Positions 54,197 through 63,482 of a stretch of DNA of 64,000 bases are shown here, one piece after another. The position numbers were made by a program, and so were the translations under genes. The DNA is from Micromonospora sp. MA102 (GTDB lineage Bacteria > Actinomycetota > Actinomycetes > Mycobacteriales > Micromonosporaceae). Within the stretch, counting starts at the first letter, position 1. Every line of letters starts with the position of its first letter. The stretch lies in contig NZ_JAMWEG010000005.1 in assembly GCF_025460765.1 (NCBI RefSeq), forward strand, positions 124,001 through 188,000. Direction: 5' to 3'. The notes under the pieces are model-generated. The model was not told the DNA's origin. It saw only the letters and a list, made by a program, of their open reading frames with translations, and ran no database searches.

Positions 54197-55777
54197 ATGG
54201 AAGCTCTGATCGAGGTCGTGGCCTTTCTCGCGATCGCGACCTTCGGCGCGGCGCTGGCCCGGCGACTCGGCCTGCTGGCGCCGATCCTGCTGGTCGTGCT
54301 CGGCCTCGCGCTGTCCTTCGTGCCGGGCTTCCCGCAGGTCCGTCTCGACCCGGAACTGGTGCTGGTGGGCATCCTGCCGCCGCTGCTCTACGTGGCCGCG
54401 CTGAAGACGTCGGTGCCCGCGTTCCGGCTCAACCTCCGGCCGATCCTGCTGCTCGCCGTCGGGCTGGTGCTCTTCACCGCGTTCGTGGTGGGCACCGTCG
54501 TCCACCTGATCCTGCCCGGCGTCCCGTACGCGATCTGCCTGGCGCTCGGCGCGGTCGTGGCGCCGCCCGACGCGGTCGCCGCCACGGCGGTGGCCCGGCG
54601 GGTGGGCCTGCCCCGGCGGATCGTGACGATCCTGGAGGGGGAGAGCCTGGTCAACGACGCCACGGCGCTGGTGCTGCTGCGGGTGGCGGTGGCCGCGGCC
54701 ACCGCGGCCGGCGGTCACGTCGGGGTCGGCGCGGTGGCCTGGGAGGTGCTGGTCTCCGCCGGCGGCGGCGTCCTCGTCGGGCTGCTGGGCGTGGTGTTCT
54801 TCGGCTCCCTGCACAAGCGCATCACCGACCCGGTGCTGGACAACGCGCTGTCGCTGATCGTGCCGTTCGCGGTGGTCTTCGCCGCCGAGGAGATCCACGC
54901 CTCCGGGGTGGTCGCCGTGGTGGTCACCGGGCTGGGCATCGGGCACAAGCAGCCGCTGCTGATGTCCGCCGCGTCCCGGCTCCAGGTGGGGGCGTTCTGG
55001 CGGCTGATCCAGTTCCTGCTGGAAGGGCTGGTCTTCCTGCTGGTCGGCCTGCAACTGCCCGAGGTGGTCCGGGACCTGAACGAGCCGGTCGGCCGGCTGG
55101 TCGGCGTCACCGCCGCGGTGCTGGCCGCCGTCGTGCTGGCCCGGTTCGTCTGGCTCGTCCCGGCCACCTACCTGGCCCGGCTGGTGCCCCAGGCCCGCCG
55201 CCGGGAGGCGCCGACCCCGGTGCAGGTCCCCTTCGTCATCGGCTGGGCCGGGATGCGTGGCGTGGTCACCCTCGCCGCCGCGCTCGCGCTGCCGCTCACC
55301 CTGGCCAACGACCGGGCGTACCCGCGGCAGCTGTTCATCTGGCTCGCGTTCGCGGTGATCGTGGTGACCCTGGTCGGGCAGGGCGCCACCCTGCCAGCCG
55401 TGGCGCGGGCGGCGAAACTGCCGCCGGACGATCCGGTGCAGGACGCGCTCTCCGCCGCCGCCGTGCAGCAGCAGGCCGGCCGGGCCGCCCGGGAACGGCT
55501 TGAGGAACTGGCCGGCGGGGCGCCGGACGCCGTCGTGGAACGGCTGCGCGGGCTGGTGCAGAGTCGTACCAACCTGGCGTGGGAACGGCTCGGGGGTGAC
55601 ACGCGGGAAACCCCCTCGCGGGCGTACGGTCGACTGCGGCAGGAGATGATCGACGCGGAGCGGGAGGTGTTCCGGGCCGCCCGCGACTCCGGGAAGATCC
55701 CGGAGGAGGTGCTGGTCCGCGCCTACCGCGACCTGGACCTGGAGGAGTCGTTGCTGCGACAGGAGACCGACGAGTGA
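54197..55777 (+). CDS. CPA1-family Na+/H+ antiporter
   Basis: The 526-residue protein has 12 or so hydrophobic helices with the CPA1 motif GAVVAPPDAVAATAVARRVG (double PP-D-A) and EGESLVNDATALVLL (ND motif), a central AVVFAAEEIHASGVVAVVVTG and a C-terminal cytoplasmic region of 110 residues with a coiled helix. It exchanges Na+ for H+ across the membrane. Its stop overlaps the UBP zinc-finger start by four bases (GTGA), so the small protein is coupled to it. Confidence 0.9.
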   Translation: MEALIEVVAFLAIATFGAALARRLGLLAPILLVVLGLALSFVPGFPQVRLDPELVLVGILPPLLYVAALKTSVPAFRLNLRPILLLAVGLVLFTAFVVGTVVHLILPGVPYAICLALGAVVAPPDAVAATAVARRVGLPRRIVTILEGESLVNDATALVLLRVAVAAATAAGGHVGVGAVAWEVLVSAGGGVLVGLLGVVFFGSLHKRITDPVLDNALSLIVPFAVVFAAEEIHASGVVAVVVTGLGIGHKQPLLMSAASRLQVGAFWRLIQFLLEGLVFLLVGLQLPEVVRDLNEPVGRLVGVTAAVLAAVVLARFVWLVPATYLARLVPQARRREAPTPVQVPFVIGWAGMRGVVTLAAALALPLTLANDRAYPRQLFIWLAFAVIVVTLVGQGATLPAVARAAKLPPDDPVQDALSAAAVQQQAGRAARERLEELAGGAPDAVVERLRGLVQSRTNLAWERLGGDTRETPSRAYGRLRQEMIDAEREVFRAARDSGKIPEEVLVRAYRDLDLEESLLRQETDE

Positions 55778-56031
55778 GCTGCCAGCACCTGACCGAGGCG
55801 AGCGACGCCGAGCCGACGACCACGACCGAGTGCCCCGACTGCGTGGCCATCGGCAACGACGACTGGGTGCACCTGCGGGCCTGCCTGGCCTGCGGGCACG
55901 TGGGCTGTTGCGACTCCTCGCCCTACCAGCACGCCACGAAGCACTTCGAGTCCAGCGGGCACCCGGTGATGCGCTCGATCCAGCCCGGCGAGACCTGGCG
56001 CTGGTGCTTCGTCGACGAGGAGATCGGCTGA
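55774..56031 (+). CDS. UBP-type zinc finger protein
   Basis: The 85-residue protein is almost all a UBP (ubiquitin-specific protease-type) zinc finger: CPDC...LRACLACGHVGCCDSSPY with HATKHFESSGHPVM, giving Cys and His ligands. In bacteria such domains bind peptides' C-termini or other small partners. The 4-nt overlap with the Na+/H+ antiporter gene (GTGA) suggests it regulates or assists that protein. This pairing is frequent in actinobacteria from general knowledge, but the role is unproven. It ends five bases before the convergent GNAT gene. Confidence 0.85.
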   Translation: MSCQHLTEASDAEPTTTTECPDCVAIGNDDWVHLRACLACGHVGCCDSSPYQHATKHFESSGHPVMRSIQPGETWRWCFVDEEIG

Positions 56032-56035
56032 CCGC

Positions 56036-56569
56036 TCAGCCGAGGCGGCGTTCCAGCACCTGGCCGGGCCACGGCGGCCGGCCCGGGCGCTCGACGGTGA
56101 ACCGGTCGGTGGCGGTGAAGCCGCAGCCCTCGTAGAACCGGACCAGCGCCCGGTCGTCCCCGCCGTAGCAGTCCACCCGGAGCAGCCCCAGGCCACGCTC
56201 CCGGGCCAGCTCCGCCGCGTACGCGAGCAGCCGCGCCCCGATCCCGTGGCCCGCGTACGCCCGGTCGGTGACCAGCAGGTTGACGAACAGCTCCGGTTCG
56301 GTGGCCGGCGGCACGTACGCGGTGGCCGACCCCACCACCAGGGCGCCCACCGCGACGTCGCCGAGCTGGGCCAGGTACAGCCCGCCGCCGCCCGCCCACG
56401 CGTCGGCCTGCGCGATGCGGCGCGGGTCGGTCGAGGCCGGCTCGGTGCCCCACTGGCCGGTCCGGCCGCGCGCCGCCAGCCAGGCGGTGGCGCTGTCGAG
56501 CAGCCGCAGCACGGTGGCGGCGTCGGCCGGTCCGCCGGGGCGGATCGCGATGGTCTGCTGGTCGGTCAT
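56036..56569 (-). CDS. GNAT family N-acetyltransferase
   Basis: The 177-residue GNAT has LFVNLLVTDRAYAGHGIGAR (acetyl-CoA pyrophosphate loop), RLLAYAAELARERGLGLLRV and CYGGDDRALVRFYEGCGF. Its substrate cannot be told from the sequence. It is the last gene of a three-gene operon after a serine hydrolase and an MFS transporter, with 12 nt between it and the MFS gene. Confidence 0.85.
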   Translation of the reverse strand: MTDQQTIAIRPGGPADAATVLRLLDSATAWLAARGRTGQWGTEPASTDPRRIAQADAWAGGGGLYLAQLGDVAVGALVVGSATAYVPPATEPELFVNLLVTDRAYAGHGIGARLLAYAAELARERGLGLLRVDCYGGDDRALVRFYEGCGFTATDRFTVERPGRPPWPGQVLERRLG

Positions 56570-56581
56570 GCCGCCATGCTG

Positions 56582-57835
56582 CTACACGGGCGCGGCCGGA
56601 CGGTCGCCGGCCGGCGACCGGGCCGGCTCCCGGTTCGCCAGCGCCCACCGGGTCAGCGCCGGGGCGGCCAGGCCGACGCCGGCGAAGAGCGCGCCGAGCG
56701 CCAGCCAGCCCGGCACCCCGCCGTCGAGCACGAGCAGGGTGAGCAGGGCCGGGCCGACCGCCCGGGCCAGTCCGGCGAGCAGCCCGTCGGCCCCCTGGTA
56801 GGCGCCGATGGCGTCCGGCGGGGCCAGGTCGTAGGCGAGCCCCGCCCCGGCGGCGGCGTGCCACAGGTCACCGAACGTCCAGACCGCCGTGGCGGCCAGC
56901 AGGAGCACGACCGCCGGGACGGTGGGCAGGCCCGCGGTGACCGCGTAGAGCGGCGTCGCCGCCGCCAGCACCAGGCCGGCCCGGCGGAGCTTCCGCGCGG
57001 CGGGAGCGGCGGTGTCCGCGCCCCGGCTCAGCCGGACGGCCAGCAGCACGGTGAGCACCGTGTTGGTCAGCAGCACCGCCGACACCACCGGCGGCGGCGC
57101 GCCGGCCCGGGTGACCGTCCAGAGCGGCACCACGAGCGTGAGCACGGTCAGGTGCAGGGCCAGCACCGCCGACGCGCCGCTCACGGCGAGGAATCGCCCG
57201 TCCCGCAGCGCCCGCGCCCGCCGCGGTCGGCCGGCCGCGGGAGCGCGGGGCGCCGGCGGGTGGGCCGGCAGCCGCATCAGCAGCACCGCCGACAGCAGGT
57301 AGGTGGCCGCGTTCCCGACCACCAGCACCTGGTACGCCCGGTGCGTGTCCACGGCCAGGGCGGACCCGGCCAGCGCGGCGCCGGCCGCGATGCCCAGGTT
57401 GGCCACCGCGCGCAGGGTGGCGAAGGCGTGCACCCGGCCCCGCGGGCCGGCGACCGCCGCGACGAGCGCCGCGCGGACCGCCAGGTTGCCGGAGGCCAGC
57501 AGGGTTTCGACGATCGCGACCGCGAGGAACACCGGCATCGACCCCACCAGCAGGTACGCCGCCGCCGCGACCGCCTGGCCCAGCTGGATGGCGGCGCGGA
57601 GGGTACGCGGGTCGCGTCGGTCGGCCAGCGCGCCGAGTGGCACGCTGGCGGTCAGCCCGACCAGCCAGGCGACGGTGAGGCCGGCGCCGACCGCGGCGGG
57701 GGAGAGCCCGACGTCACGGGTCAGGTACAGGGCGCCGCCGGCCAGCCAGAGCCCGGAGCCCACCGTGTTGGCCAGGGTGGCGAGCGAGAGCGTGCGCAGC
57801 GTGCCCGGCGGCGGGATCGGCGAGAGCCGACCCAT
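56582..57835 (-). CDS. MFS transporter
   Basis: The 417-residue protein has 12 hydrophobic segments and MFS motif A in LTASVPLGALADRRDPRTLR. It resembles drug or small-molecule efflux proteins. The ATG at 57835 overlaps the serine hydrolase stop by one base (TGATG), so translation is coupled. The group hydrolase-exporter-acetyltransferase suggests a resistance or detoxification unit. The substrate is unknown. Confidence 0.85.
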   Translation of the reverse strand: MGRLSPIPPPGTLRTLSLATLANTVGSGLWLAGGALYLTRDVGLSPAAVGAGLTVAWLVGLTASVPLGALADRRDPRTLRAAIQLGQAVAAAAYLLVGSMPVFLAVAIVETLLASGNLAVRAALVAAVAGPRGRVHAFATLRAVANLGIAAGAALAGSALAVDTHRAYQVLVVGNAATYLLSAVLLMRLPAHPPAPRAPAAGRPRRARALRDGRFLAVSGASAVLALHLTVLTLVVPLWTVTRAGAPPPVVSAVLLTNTVLTVLLAVRLSRGADTAAPAARKLRRAGLVLAAATPLYAVTAGLPTVPAVVLLLAATAVWTFGDLWHAAAGAGLAYDLAPPDAIGAYQGADGLLAGLARAVGPALLTLLVLDGGVPGWLALGALFAGVGLAAPALTRWALANREPARSPAGDRPAAPV

Positions 57836-58875
57836 CAGCGGCGTGTGGGCAGGGCTGCGGAGACCTCGGTGATCAGCTCGGCCACCCGGTCGCCCCAGTG
57901 GGAGGCGATGACCAGCTCGCGGGCGGGGTCGACCCAGAGCAGGTGCCGGCCGCCGTTGCCCCGCGCGCAGCGGCCCGTCCGGGGCGCGCCCGGCTGCACC
58001 CGGTTCGACTCGTTGCGCCACCAGAGGTAGCCGTAGTCGGGGTTGAGCGGGCACGGCGCCCACGTGCGGCGGATCCACTCCGCGCTGAGCAGCCGCCGGC
58101 CCTGCCACGTGCCGCCGCGCCGGTAGACCTCGCCGAGCAGGGCCAGGTCGGCGGCGGAGATCCAGAGCCCGCCGCCCCAGTGCGCGCCGCCGCTGACCAC
58201 CGGCACCCGGATTCCGTCGAGCTCGACCAGCGAGTCCGCGTACCCGTGCCAGGACCAGGAGGAGGAGGCGCCCAGCGGGTCCAGCACGGCCTCGTGGAGC
58301 ACGTCGCCGAGCGGACGGCGGAACAGCAGGGTCAGCGCCAGGCAGAGCAGGTTCACCCGTACGTCGTTGTTGGCCCACCCGGTGCCGGGCGCGCCCTCCC
58401 GCTCGAAGCCCTCGCGACGGCTCTGCGCGTCCGCCCCGGTCGGTTTGCCCCACAGCTCGCCGGTCCAGCCGCTGGTCTGCTGGAGCAGGTGCTCCCAGGT
58501 GATCCCCTCGACCCCGAGGCCGGTGAGGAACGGGTGGTCGACGCTGTCGCGCACGTGCGCCGCCGGGTCGAGCAGGCCCTGGTCGAAGGCCACCCCGGCA
58601 ACCGTGGCGACGACGGCCTTGGTGCCGCTGAACAGCATCTCCGGTGTCGCCGGGTCGCCCCAGGTGCCGATCACCTCGCCACGGTGGCGGATCACGCCGC
58701 TCGCCCCGGCGCCCGGCAGCAACGGCCCGGTCACCTCGCGGTGCGACTCGTCGGCCACCTGCGCCGCGAGGTAGTGGTCCATGTCGGCGATACCCTCGGT
58801 CACCCGCGTGGCCTGCCGGGCGACGGCGGCGCGCACCGCGCCGAGATCGACGCTGACGTCTTCGTTGACGGTCAT
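57835..58875 (-). CDS. Serine hydrolase of the beta-lactamase/penicillin-binding family
   Basis: The 346-residue protein has the serine beta-lactamase-like fold (class C/esterase type). The catalytic S-x-x-K is Ser83-Gly-Thr-Lys86 in [13 protein letters not shown]. The second motif, usually Y-x-N, reads WANN, so Tyr is replaced by Trp, and the third may be GNGGRHLLW. No signal peptide is visible, so it is probably cytosolic. A TAGGGT -10 lies seven bases before the ATG: leaderless. It is first in an operon with an MFS transporter and a GNAT. Confidence 0.85.
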   Translation of the reverse strand: MTVNEDVSVDLGAVRAAVARQATRVTEGIADMDHYLAAQVADESHREVTGPLLPGAGASGVIRHRGEVIGTWGDPATPEMLFSGTKAVVATVAGVAFDQGLLDPAAHVRDSVDHPFLTGLGVEGITWEHLLQQTSGWTGELWGKPTGADAQSRREGFEREGAPGTGWANNDVRVNLLCLALTLLFRRPLGDVLHEAVLDPLGASSSWSWHGYADSLVELDGIRVPVVSGGAHWGGGLWISAADLALLGEVYRRGGTWQGRRLLSAEWIRRTWAPCPLNPDYGYLWWRNESNRVQPGAPRTGRCARGNGGRHLLWVDPARELVIASHWGDRVAELITEVSAALPTRR

Positions 58876-58882
58876 GACCTCG

Positions 58883-58888
58883 ACCCTA
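58883..58888 (-). promoter_or_regulatory. Leaderless promoter -10 TAGGGT (hydrolase operon)
   Basis: TAGGGT on the minus strand ends seven bases before the ATG at 58875; no ribosome site is present. Confidence 0.6.
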
Positions 58889-58996
58889 GGGTGGGCGCCG
58901 CGGGGTCGATCGCCCCGCGTCACGCGACCCCCGTCACACCGGCGCCTCCCGGAAATCCCCTCGCGGGCGCGGTGCCGCTCTGCCAGGGTCGGGGCC

Positions 58997-59509
58997 GTGA
59001 CGCGCAGCAGGACCGCCCGGGCCGACGAGGTGACCGAGGTGCAGCGGATCGAGGTGGCCTCCGGCGCCCCGTTCCGGGAGATCGGCATGGTCGACGTCGC
59101 CGACATGCCGCCGCTGCCGCTGGACGTGCTGGCCGCCGCCCAGCGGGCCGGCCGGCTCCGGGTCGCGGTCGACGCCGCGGACCGGCCCGTGGCCTTCGCC
59201 GTGGTCGACCTGGTCGACGGGTGTGCGCACGTGCATCAGCTCAGCGTCGATCCCGGGCACGCCCGGCGGGGGATCGGCCGGGGCCTGCTCGACGACGTGG
59301 CCGGGTGGGCCGCCGGGGTGGGACTGCCCGCCCTGACCCTGACCACGTTCCGCAGCGTGCCGTGGAACGGGCCGTACTACGCGCGCTGCGGGTTCCGGGA
59401 ACTGACCGGGGTCGAGGTGACCCCGGGGCTGGCCGGCCTGCTGGCCGCCGAGGCGGCGCTCGGGCTCGACCCGGCCGACCGGGTCGCCATGCGGCGGCCG
59501 GTGGCCTGA
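58997..59509 (+). CDS. GNAT family N-acetyltransferase
   Basis: The 170-residue protein has [20 protein letters not shown] (acetyl-CoA loop), [19 protein letters not shown] and [14 protein letters not shown]. Start GTG at 58997, seven bases after CAGGGT (a weakened TAnnnT -10), again suggesting a leaderless message. Its substrate is unknown. It is divergent from the hydrolase operon with about 120 nt between them. Confidence 0.85.
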   Translation: MTRSRTARADEVTEVQRIEVASGAPFREIGMVDVADMPPLPLDVLAAAQRAGRLRVAVDAADRPVAFAVVDLVDGCAHVHQLSVDPGHARRGIGRGLLDDVAGWAAGVGLPALTLTTFRSVPWNGPYYARCGFRELTGVEVTPGLAGLLAAEAALGLDPADRVAMRRPVA

Positions 59510-59546
59510 CGCCGGTTCAGCGGCGGACGTTCGCCGGGTTTCGGTG

Positions 59547-59867
59547 TCAGTGCGCGCCGCCGAGGTTGAGCACGACCACCCCGGCGATCACCAGGCCCGC
59601 GCCGGCCACCTTGGCGACCGTCAGCGGCTCGCCGAGGAAGGCCGCGCCGATCGCCATGATGGCGGCGGTGCCGAGCCCGGACCAGACCGCGTACGCGACG
59701 CCGACCGGGATGTCCCTGACCGTCAGGGAGAGCAGGCCGAACGACGACAGGTACGCGACCGCGACGCCGAGCGTGGGCCAGAGCCGGGTGAAGCCGTCGG
59801 TCGCCTTGAGCAGGCTGGTGCCGATCACCTCGGCGGTGATCGCGCCGAGCAGTAAGAGGTACGCCAT
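59547..59867 (-). CDS. Small multidrug resistance (SMR) family transporter
   Basis: The 106-residue protein has four hydrophobic helices and the EmrE/QacE pattern MAYLLLLGAITAEVIGTSLL with the essential Glu13, LSLTVRDIPVGVAYAVWSGLG and a C-terminal VAGAGLVIAGVVVLNL. It exports lipophilic cations by proton antiport. The ATG at 59867 gives the usual SMR length. It lies alone, between a GNAT gene and the cellulase terminator. Confidence 0.92.
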   Translation of the reverse strand: MAYLLLLGAITAEVIGTSLLKATDGFTRLWPTLGVAVAYLSSFGLLSLTVRDIPVGVAYAVWSGLGTAAIMAIGAAFLGEPLTVAKVAGAGLVIAGVVVLNLGGAH

Positions 59868-59895
59868 GCCTCCATGATCACGCCTGCCCGGCGAT

Positions 59896-59928
59896 CCGGT
59901 GGCCTCCCGCCGGGCGGGAGGCCACCGG
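59896..59928 (-). terminator. Terminator hairpin after the GH9 gene
   Basis: A perfect 14-bp stem with a 5-nt loop begins five bases past the stop codon of the GH9 gene. Confidence 0.8.
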
Positions 59929-59932
59929 TCGG

Positions 59933-62542
59933 TCAGGAGATGGTGCAGGCGGCGCCGTTGAGGGTGATCAGGTTCGGGTTGGGGTTCGGGCCGCCGGACG
60001 TGGAGCCGTTCAGCCCGAAGGTGACCGTGCCGCCGGGGCCGATCCTCGCGTTCCACGACTCGTTCTTCGCCGTGACCGTGGCGCCCGACTGGGTGACCTT
60101 CGCCGACCAGTAACCACTCACCTTCTGGTCACCGACGAACGCCCACCGGAGGCTCCACCCGGTCACCGCCGAGCTGCCGGTGTTCCGCACCGTCACCTGG
60201 GTGGTGAAGCCGTCCGGCCAGCTGCCGTGGGTGGTGTACGTGACCGCGCAGGTGGGCGCCGGTACGGCCGCCGCGTCACCCTGGTCGGCGAGGAACGACG
60301 CCAGCCAGGCCAGCGCGGAGTTCCAGTTGATCGCCACCTCGTTGGTCGCGTACGAGTTGATGTCGTCGACGTAGCAGAACATCGGCGCGCAGCCGGCGAG
60401 CAGGTTGGCCGCGTACGGGTCCTGGAGGGCGGCGTTCGGGCCACCAGCGAGGGAACCGGCGGGCGGGTTGGGCAGGTCCGCGTCGAGCTGGTGGGCGAAG
60501 ATGCGGCTGTGCTGGTTGCGCGCGTGCTGCTCGCCCCAGCCGGTCACGTAGGACATGTTCAGCGCGTTGCGGCCGAGCAGGTAGTCGGCGCTCTGCACGG
60601 CCCCGTCGCGGTACTTCGCGTCCCGGCTCAGGTCGAACGCGGTGGCCAGCACGACCGCGTTGTTGACGAGGTTGCTGTTGCTGCCCCAGACGTACGCGTC
60701 GGCCCCGCCGGGCAGCGGCAGCCCGTACGCCTGGTCCCGGGCGGTGGCCAGGTAGCGGTCGGCCGCCGCGGTGACCGAGGCGCGGATCCGGGTCCGCTCG
60801 GCGGCCGGCAGGCCGTTGGGGACGGTGGCCAGGTCGAGCCGGCCCAGCGCGGCCACGCTCTGCCAGCCGAACGCCCCGCCGGTGGCGAAGACGTCGGCGG
60901 TGTGCAGCGGCGAGGCCGTGAGGTCGGTCAGGTACGCCGCCGCGCCGGTGGTCAGCCACAGCTCGACGGCCGCCCAGTAGAACTCGTCGGTCACGTTCGT
61001 GTCGTCGTAGGCGCCGCCGCCGGTGCCGTCGGCGGCCGAGGCGTAGACCGCCGGGTGGGCCTTGGCCGCCGCGTACGCGGTCTTCGCGGCGGTGCCGCAG
61101 CGGGTCGCGAACGCGGCGTCGGACGGCGCGTAGAGGCGGGCGCACTGGGCGGCCACGGCGGCCAGGTTGAGCGTGGCGGCGGTGGACGGCGGGTGCAGCT
61201 CGCGGGGCTGCGGGTCGTCCTGCGGGGCGAGCGGCAGCCCGGTCCAGTTCCGGTCGTGGATCTTGTGGTGGACCATTCCGGCCAGCGGTTGACCGGCCGG
61301 CACCTGCATCCGCAGCAGGAACTCCAGCTCCCAGCGGGCCTCGTCGAGGATGTCCGGGACCTGGTTGCCCCGCTCGGGCACCCGCAGGGTGGCGTCGCCC
61401 AGTGCCGTCCCGCCGCCGGCGCTCTCGGCGGTCCTGGTGCGTTCGAAGGCGTTGAGCAGCTGGTAGGTGGCGATGCCGCCGTTGACCACGTACTTGCCGT
61501 GGTCGCCGGCGTCGTACCAGCCGCCGCGCACGTCGAGGGAGTAGTCGCAGACGCCGGGCTGGCAGGGCACGTCGGTGTCGCCCTGGTTGGGCGCCACGCC
61601 GAGGTGGCCGGCCGGGCGGGCGTAGCCGGCGCCGATCAGGTCGCCGTCGATCGGGGCGCCGCTGCGCTGGGCGTAGAAGAACTGGAGCGAGTCGGCGCGC
61701 AGCCGGTCGTAGAGGGTGCCGGAGATGTCGAACGGGTGGCTGGTCTCCCCGTCGACGACCAGCGTGTAGCCGGTGCCCGGGGTGCGGTACGCGGAGAAGT
61801 CGACCGTCTGCACCCGCTGCCCCGACGCCGCGTCGACGCCGCGCGGGGTTGCGGTCCCGTCGGCCACCACGGTCCCGGCGGCCGAGCGGAGCTGCCAGGG
61901 CAGCGCCTCGGCGGCGTCGGTGACCACTGTCGCGTTCTTCGGCCCGCCGGGCAGGTAGCCCACCTGGTTGACCCGCACCCGCGGCCCGGTGTCCGGCTCG
62001 TACGGCGGGGCCGCCTCGCCGCCGCGCAGCGAGACATCGTCCAGGCAGAACGTCTGCGCCTCGGCGCTCCCACCGACCTGGAAGATCAGTTGGGCTCCGG
62101 CGTTGTCGGCCGGGGCGGTGAACGTCGTGGTGACGTGCCGGGCGGCGGCGGTCGCGGTGGCGTCGACGCTCGCGTAGGTCGTGTAGGGGGCGCTGCCGAG
62201 CTGGAGCACCGCCCGGACGGCGGCCCCCGGGGTGGCGGAGACGTCGAAGGAGAGTTCGTACTCGGCGCCGGCGATCAGCGGCACGGCGTCCTGCCCGATG
62301 CCGGCGTCCCAGGGGTTCGCCAGGCCGCCGGCGACGGTGGTGCAGAGCCGGCCGTCGGTCACCCCGAGGTCACCGGTGCCGTAGGAGAACCAGGGGGACG
62401 TGCCGGCGCTGAAGTCGCCGTTGCGCAGCTGTTCGGGGGCGTCCGGCGGCACCTCGGCGCGGGCCGGGCCGGCGGTGCCGCCGGTGAGCGCCAGGGTGGT
62501 GGCCGCGGCGAGGGCGGCGAGCCGACGTCGGGGTGGGGTCAC
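59933..62542 (-). CDS. Secreted GH9 endoglucanase with CBM4/9 and CBM2
   Basis: The 869-residue protein has a signal peptide ending near TAGPARA, a CBM4/9-type domain (about 40-180, starting with [17 protein letters not shown]), an Ig-like CelD_N domain (about 185-275, [20 protein letters not shown]), a GH9 catalytic domain (about 280-765) with the Asp-rich [13 protein letters not shown] and the C-terminal [13 protein letters not shown] with the acid Glu, and a CBM2 (last 95 residues, [15 protein letters not shown] and [17 protein letters not shown]). It degrades cellulose outside the cell. GTG start with GGAAGGA five bases upstream. A CelR/CebR-type box lies 39 nt before the start. Confidence 0.95.
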   Translation of the reverse strand: MTPPRRRLAALAAATTLALTGGTAGPARAEVPPDAPEQLRNGDFSAGTSPWFSYGTGDLGVTDGRLCTTVAGGLANPWDAGIGQDAVPLIAGAEYELSFDVSATPGAAVRAVLQLGSAPYTTYASVDATATAAARHVTTTFTAPADNAGAQLIFQVGGSAEAQTFCLDDVSLRGGEAAPPYEPDTGPRVRVNQVGYLPGGPKNATVVTDAAEALPWQLRSAAGTVVADGTATPRGVDAASGQRVQTVDFSAYRTPGTGYTLVVDGETSHPFDISGTLYDRLRADSLQFFYAQRSGAPIDGDLIGAGYARPAGHLGVAPNQGDTDVPCQPGVCDYSLDVRGGWYDAGDHGKYVVNGGIATYQLLNAFERTRTAESAGGGTALGDATLRVPERGNQVPDILDEARWELEFLLRMQVPAGQPLAGMVHHKIHDRNWTGLPLAPQDDPQPRELHPPSTAATLNLAAVAAQCARLYAPSDAAFATRCGTAAKTAYAAAKAHPAVYASAADGTGGGAYDDTNVTDEFYWAAVELWLTTGAAAYLTDLTASPLHTADVFATGGAFGWQSVAALGRLDLATVPNGLPAAERTRIRASVTAAADRYLATARDQAYGLPLPGGADAYVWGSNSNLVNNAVVLATAFDLSRDAKYRDGAVQSADYLLGRNALNMSYVTGWGEQHARNQHSRIFAHQLDADLPNPPAGSLAGGPNAALQDPYAANLLAGCAPMFCYVDDINSYATNEVAINWNSALAWLASFLADQGDAAAVPAPTCAVTYTTHGSWPDGFTTQVTVRNTGSSAVTGWSLRWAFVGDQKVSGYWSAKVTQSGATVTAKNESWNARIGPGGTVTFGLNGSTSGGPNPNPNLITLNGAACTIS

Positions 62543-62580
62543 GGAGGTTCCTTCCGTGCGCAGGGGGACGGGGGTCGGAG

Positions 62581-62596
62581 CTGGGAGCGCTCCCAG
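62581..62596. promoter_or_regulatory. CelR/CebR-type operator CTGGGAGCGCTCCCAG
   Basis: The perfect 16-bp palindrome contains TGGGAGCGCTCCCA, the known LacI-family cellulose regulator site (CelR of Thermobifida, CebR of Streptomyces). A promoter TTGACA (62635-62630), 17-bp spacer and AAACAT (62612-62607) lies just upstream on the minus strand, placing the operator shortly after the transcription start, as a roadblock released by cellobiose-type sugars. Confidence 0.88.
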
Positions 62597-62737
62597 TACC
62601 AGGCAGATGTTTCCAGCGCGTTCCCCCGCTGTCAATCGATCCGGTCCGATGGCTCCCGCGCCGCCGCGGACAGTGAGATTCACCGCGCCACGTAGCATGG
62701 TCCTGATCTCCTAGAGACAACCGAGCCCTACAACTGG

Positions 62738-62743
62738 CAGGCT
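62738..62743 (+). promoter_or_regulatory. Leaderless -10-like CAGGCT
   Basis: CAGGCT (a weak TAnnnT) lies seven bases before the ATG of the PP2C gene, with no ribosome site. Confidence 0.4.
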
Positions 62744-62750
62744 GCGTCCC

Positions 62751-63476
62751 ATGACCCTGAAGCTTCGTTCCGTCGGGGCGAGCGACCGTGGGCTGATCCG
62801 TAGTGGCAACCAGGACGCCCAGCACGCCGGCGACTGGCTGGTCGCCGTCGCCGACGGCATGGGTGGCATGGCCGCCGGTGACCTGGCCAGCCGGATCGCG
62901 ATGGACGCGTTCGCGCCGCTGGACGTGGAGACACCGGAGGACGCGCTGGTCGCCGCCCTCCAGGGCGGCATCGAGCTGGCCACCGCGCGGATCCGGCAGG
63001 CGGTCGAGGAGGATCCGGAACGCCAGGGCATGGGCACGACCCTCACGGCGCTGCTGTTCGCCCGCACCGGCAGCTGCCTGGCGCTGGCCCACGTCGGCGA
63101 CTCCCGGGCCTACCTGTTCCGGGAGGGCGTGCTGAAGCAGGTCACCCGGGACGACACCTTCGTGCAGATGCTGGTCGACCAGGGCGTGATCACCGCCGAG
63201 CAGGCGAGCAGCCACCCCCGCCGGGCCGTGGTCACCCAGGCGTTGCAGGGCGACGAGATCTCCCCGACCTACGCGACGATGGTGCCCTGGGCTGGCGACC
63301 GCTGGTTGCTGTGCAGCGACGGGCTCTCCAACGTGGTCCGCCCCGACACCCTCGCGGAGGTGCTCGGCGGCTACCCGGAGCGGGAGGCGTGCGCGGCCAA
63401 GCTGATCGACCTGGCGCTGCGGGCCGGCGGCCCGGACAACGTCACCGTGGTGATCGCCGACGTCGTCGAGGAGTAG
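62751..63476 (+). CDS. PP2C family serine/threonine protein phosphatase
   Basis: The 241-residue protein is a metal-dependent phosphatase of the PP2C/PstP type: RSGNQDAQHAGDWLVAVADG, VADGMGGMAAGDL (metal Asp), LAHVGDSRAYLFREG, LCSDGLSNVV and GPDNVTVVIADV. It dephosphorylates Ser/Thr phosphoproteins in the cytosol and reverses kinases such as PknA/PknB in actinobacteria. It lacks the membrane anchor of PstP, so it is a stand-alone soluble form. Divergent from the GH9 gene. Confidence 0.9.
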   Translation: MTLKLRSVGASDRGLIRSGNQDAQHAGDWLVAVADGMGGMAAGDLASRIAMDAFAPLDVETPEDALVAALQGGIELATARIRQAVEEDPERQGMGTTLTALLFARTGSCLALAHVGDSRAYLFREGVLKQVTRDDTFVQMLVDQGVITAEQASSHPRRAVVTQALQGDEISPTYATMVPWAGDRWLLCSDGLSNVVRPDTLAEVLGGYPEREACAAKLIDLALRAGGPDNVTVVIADVVEE

Positions 63477-63482
63477 CCGGGG

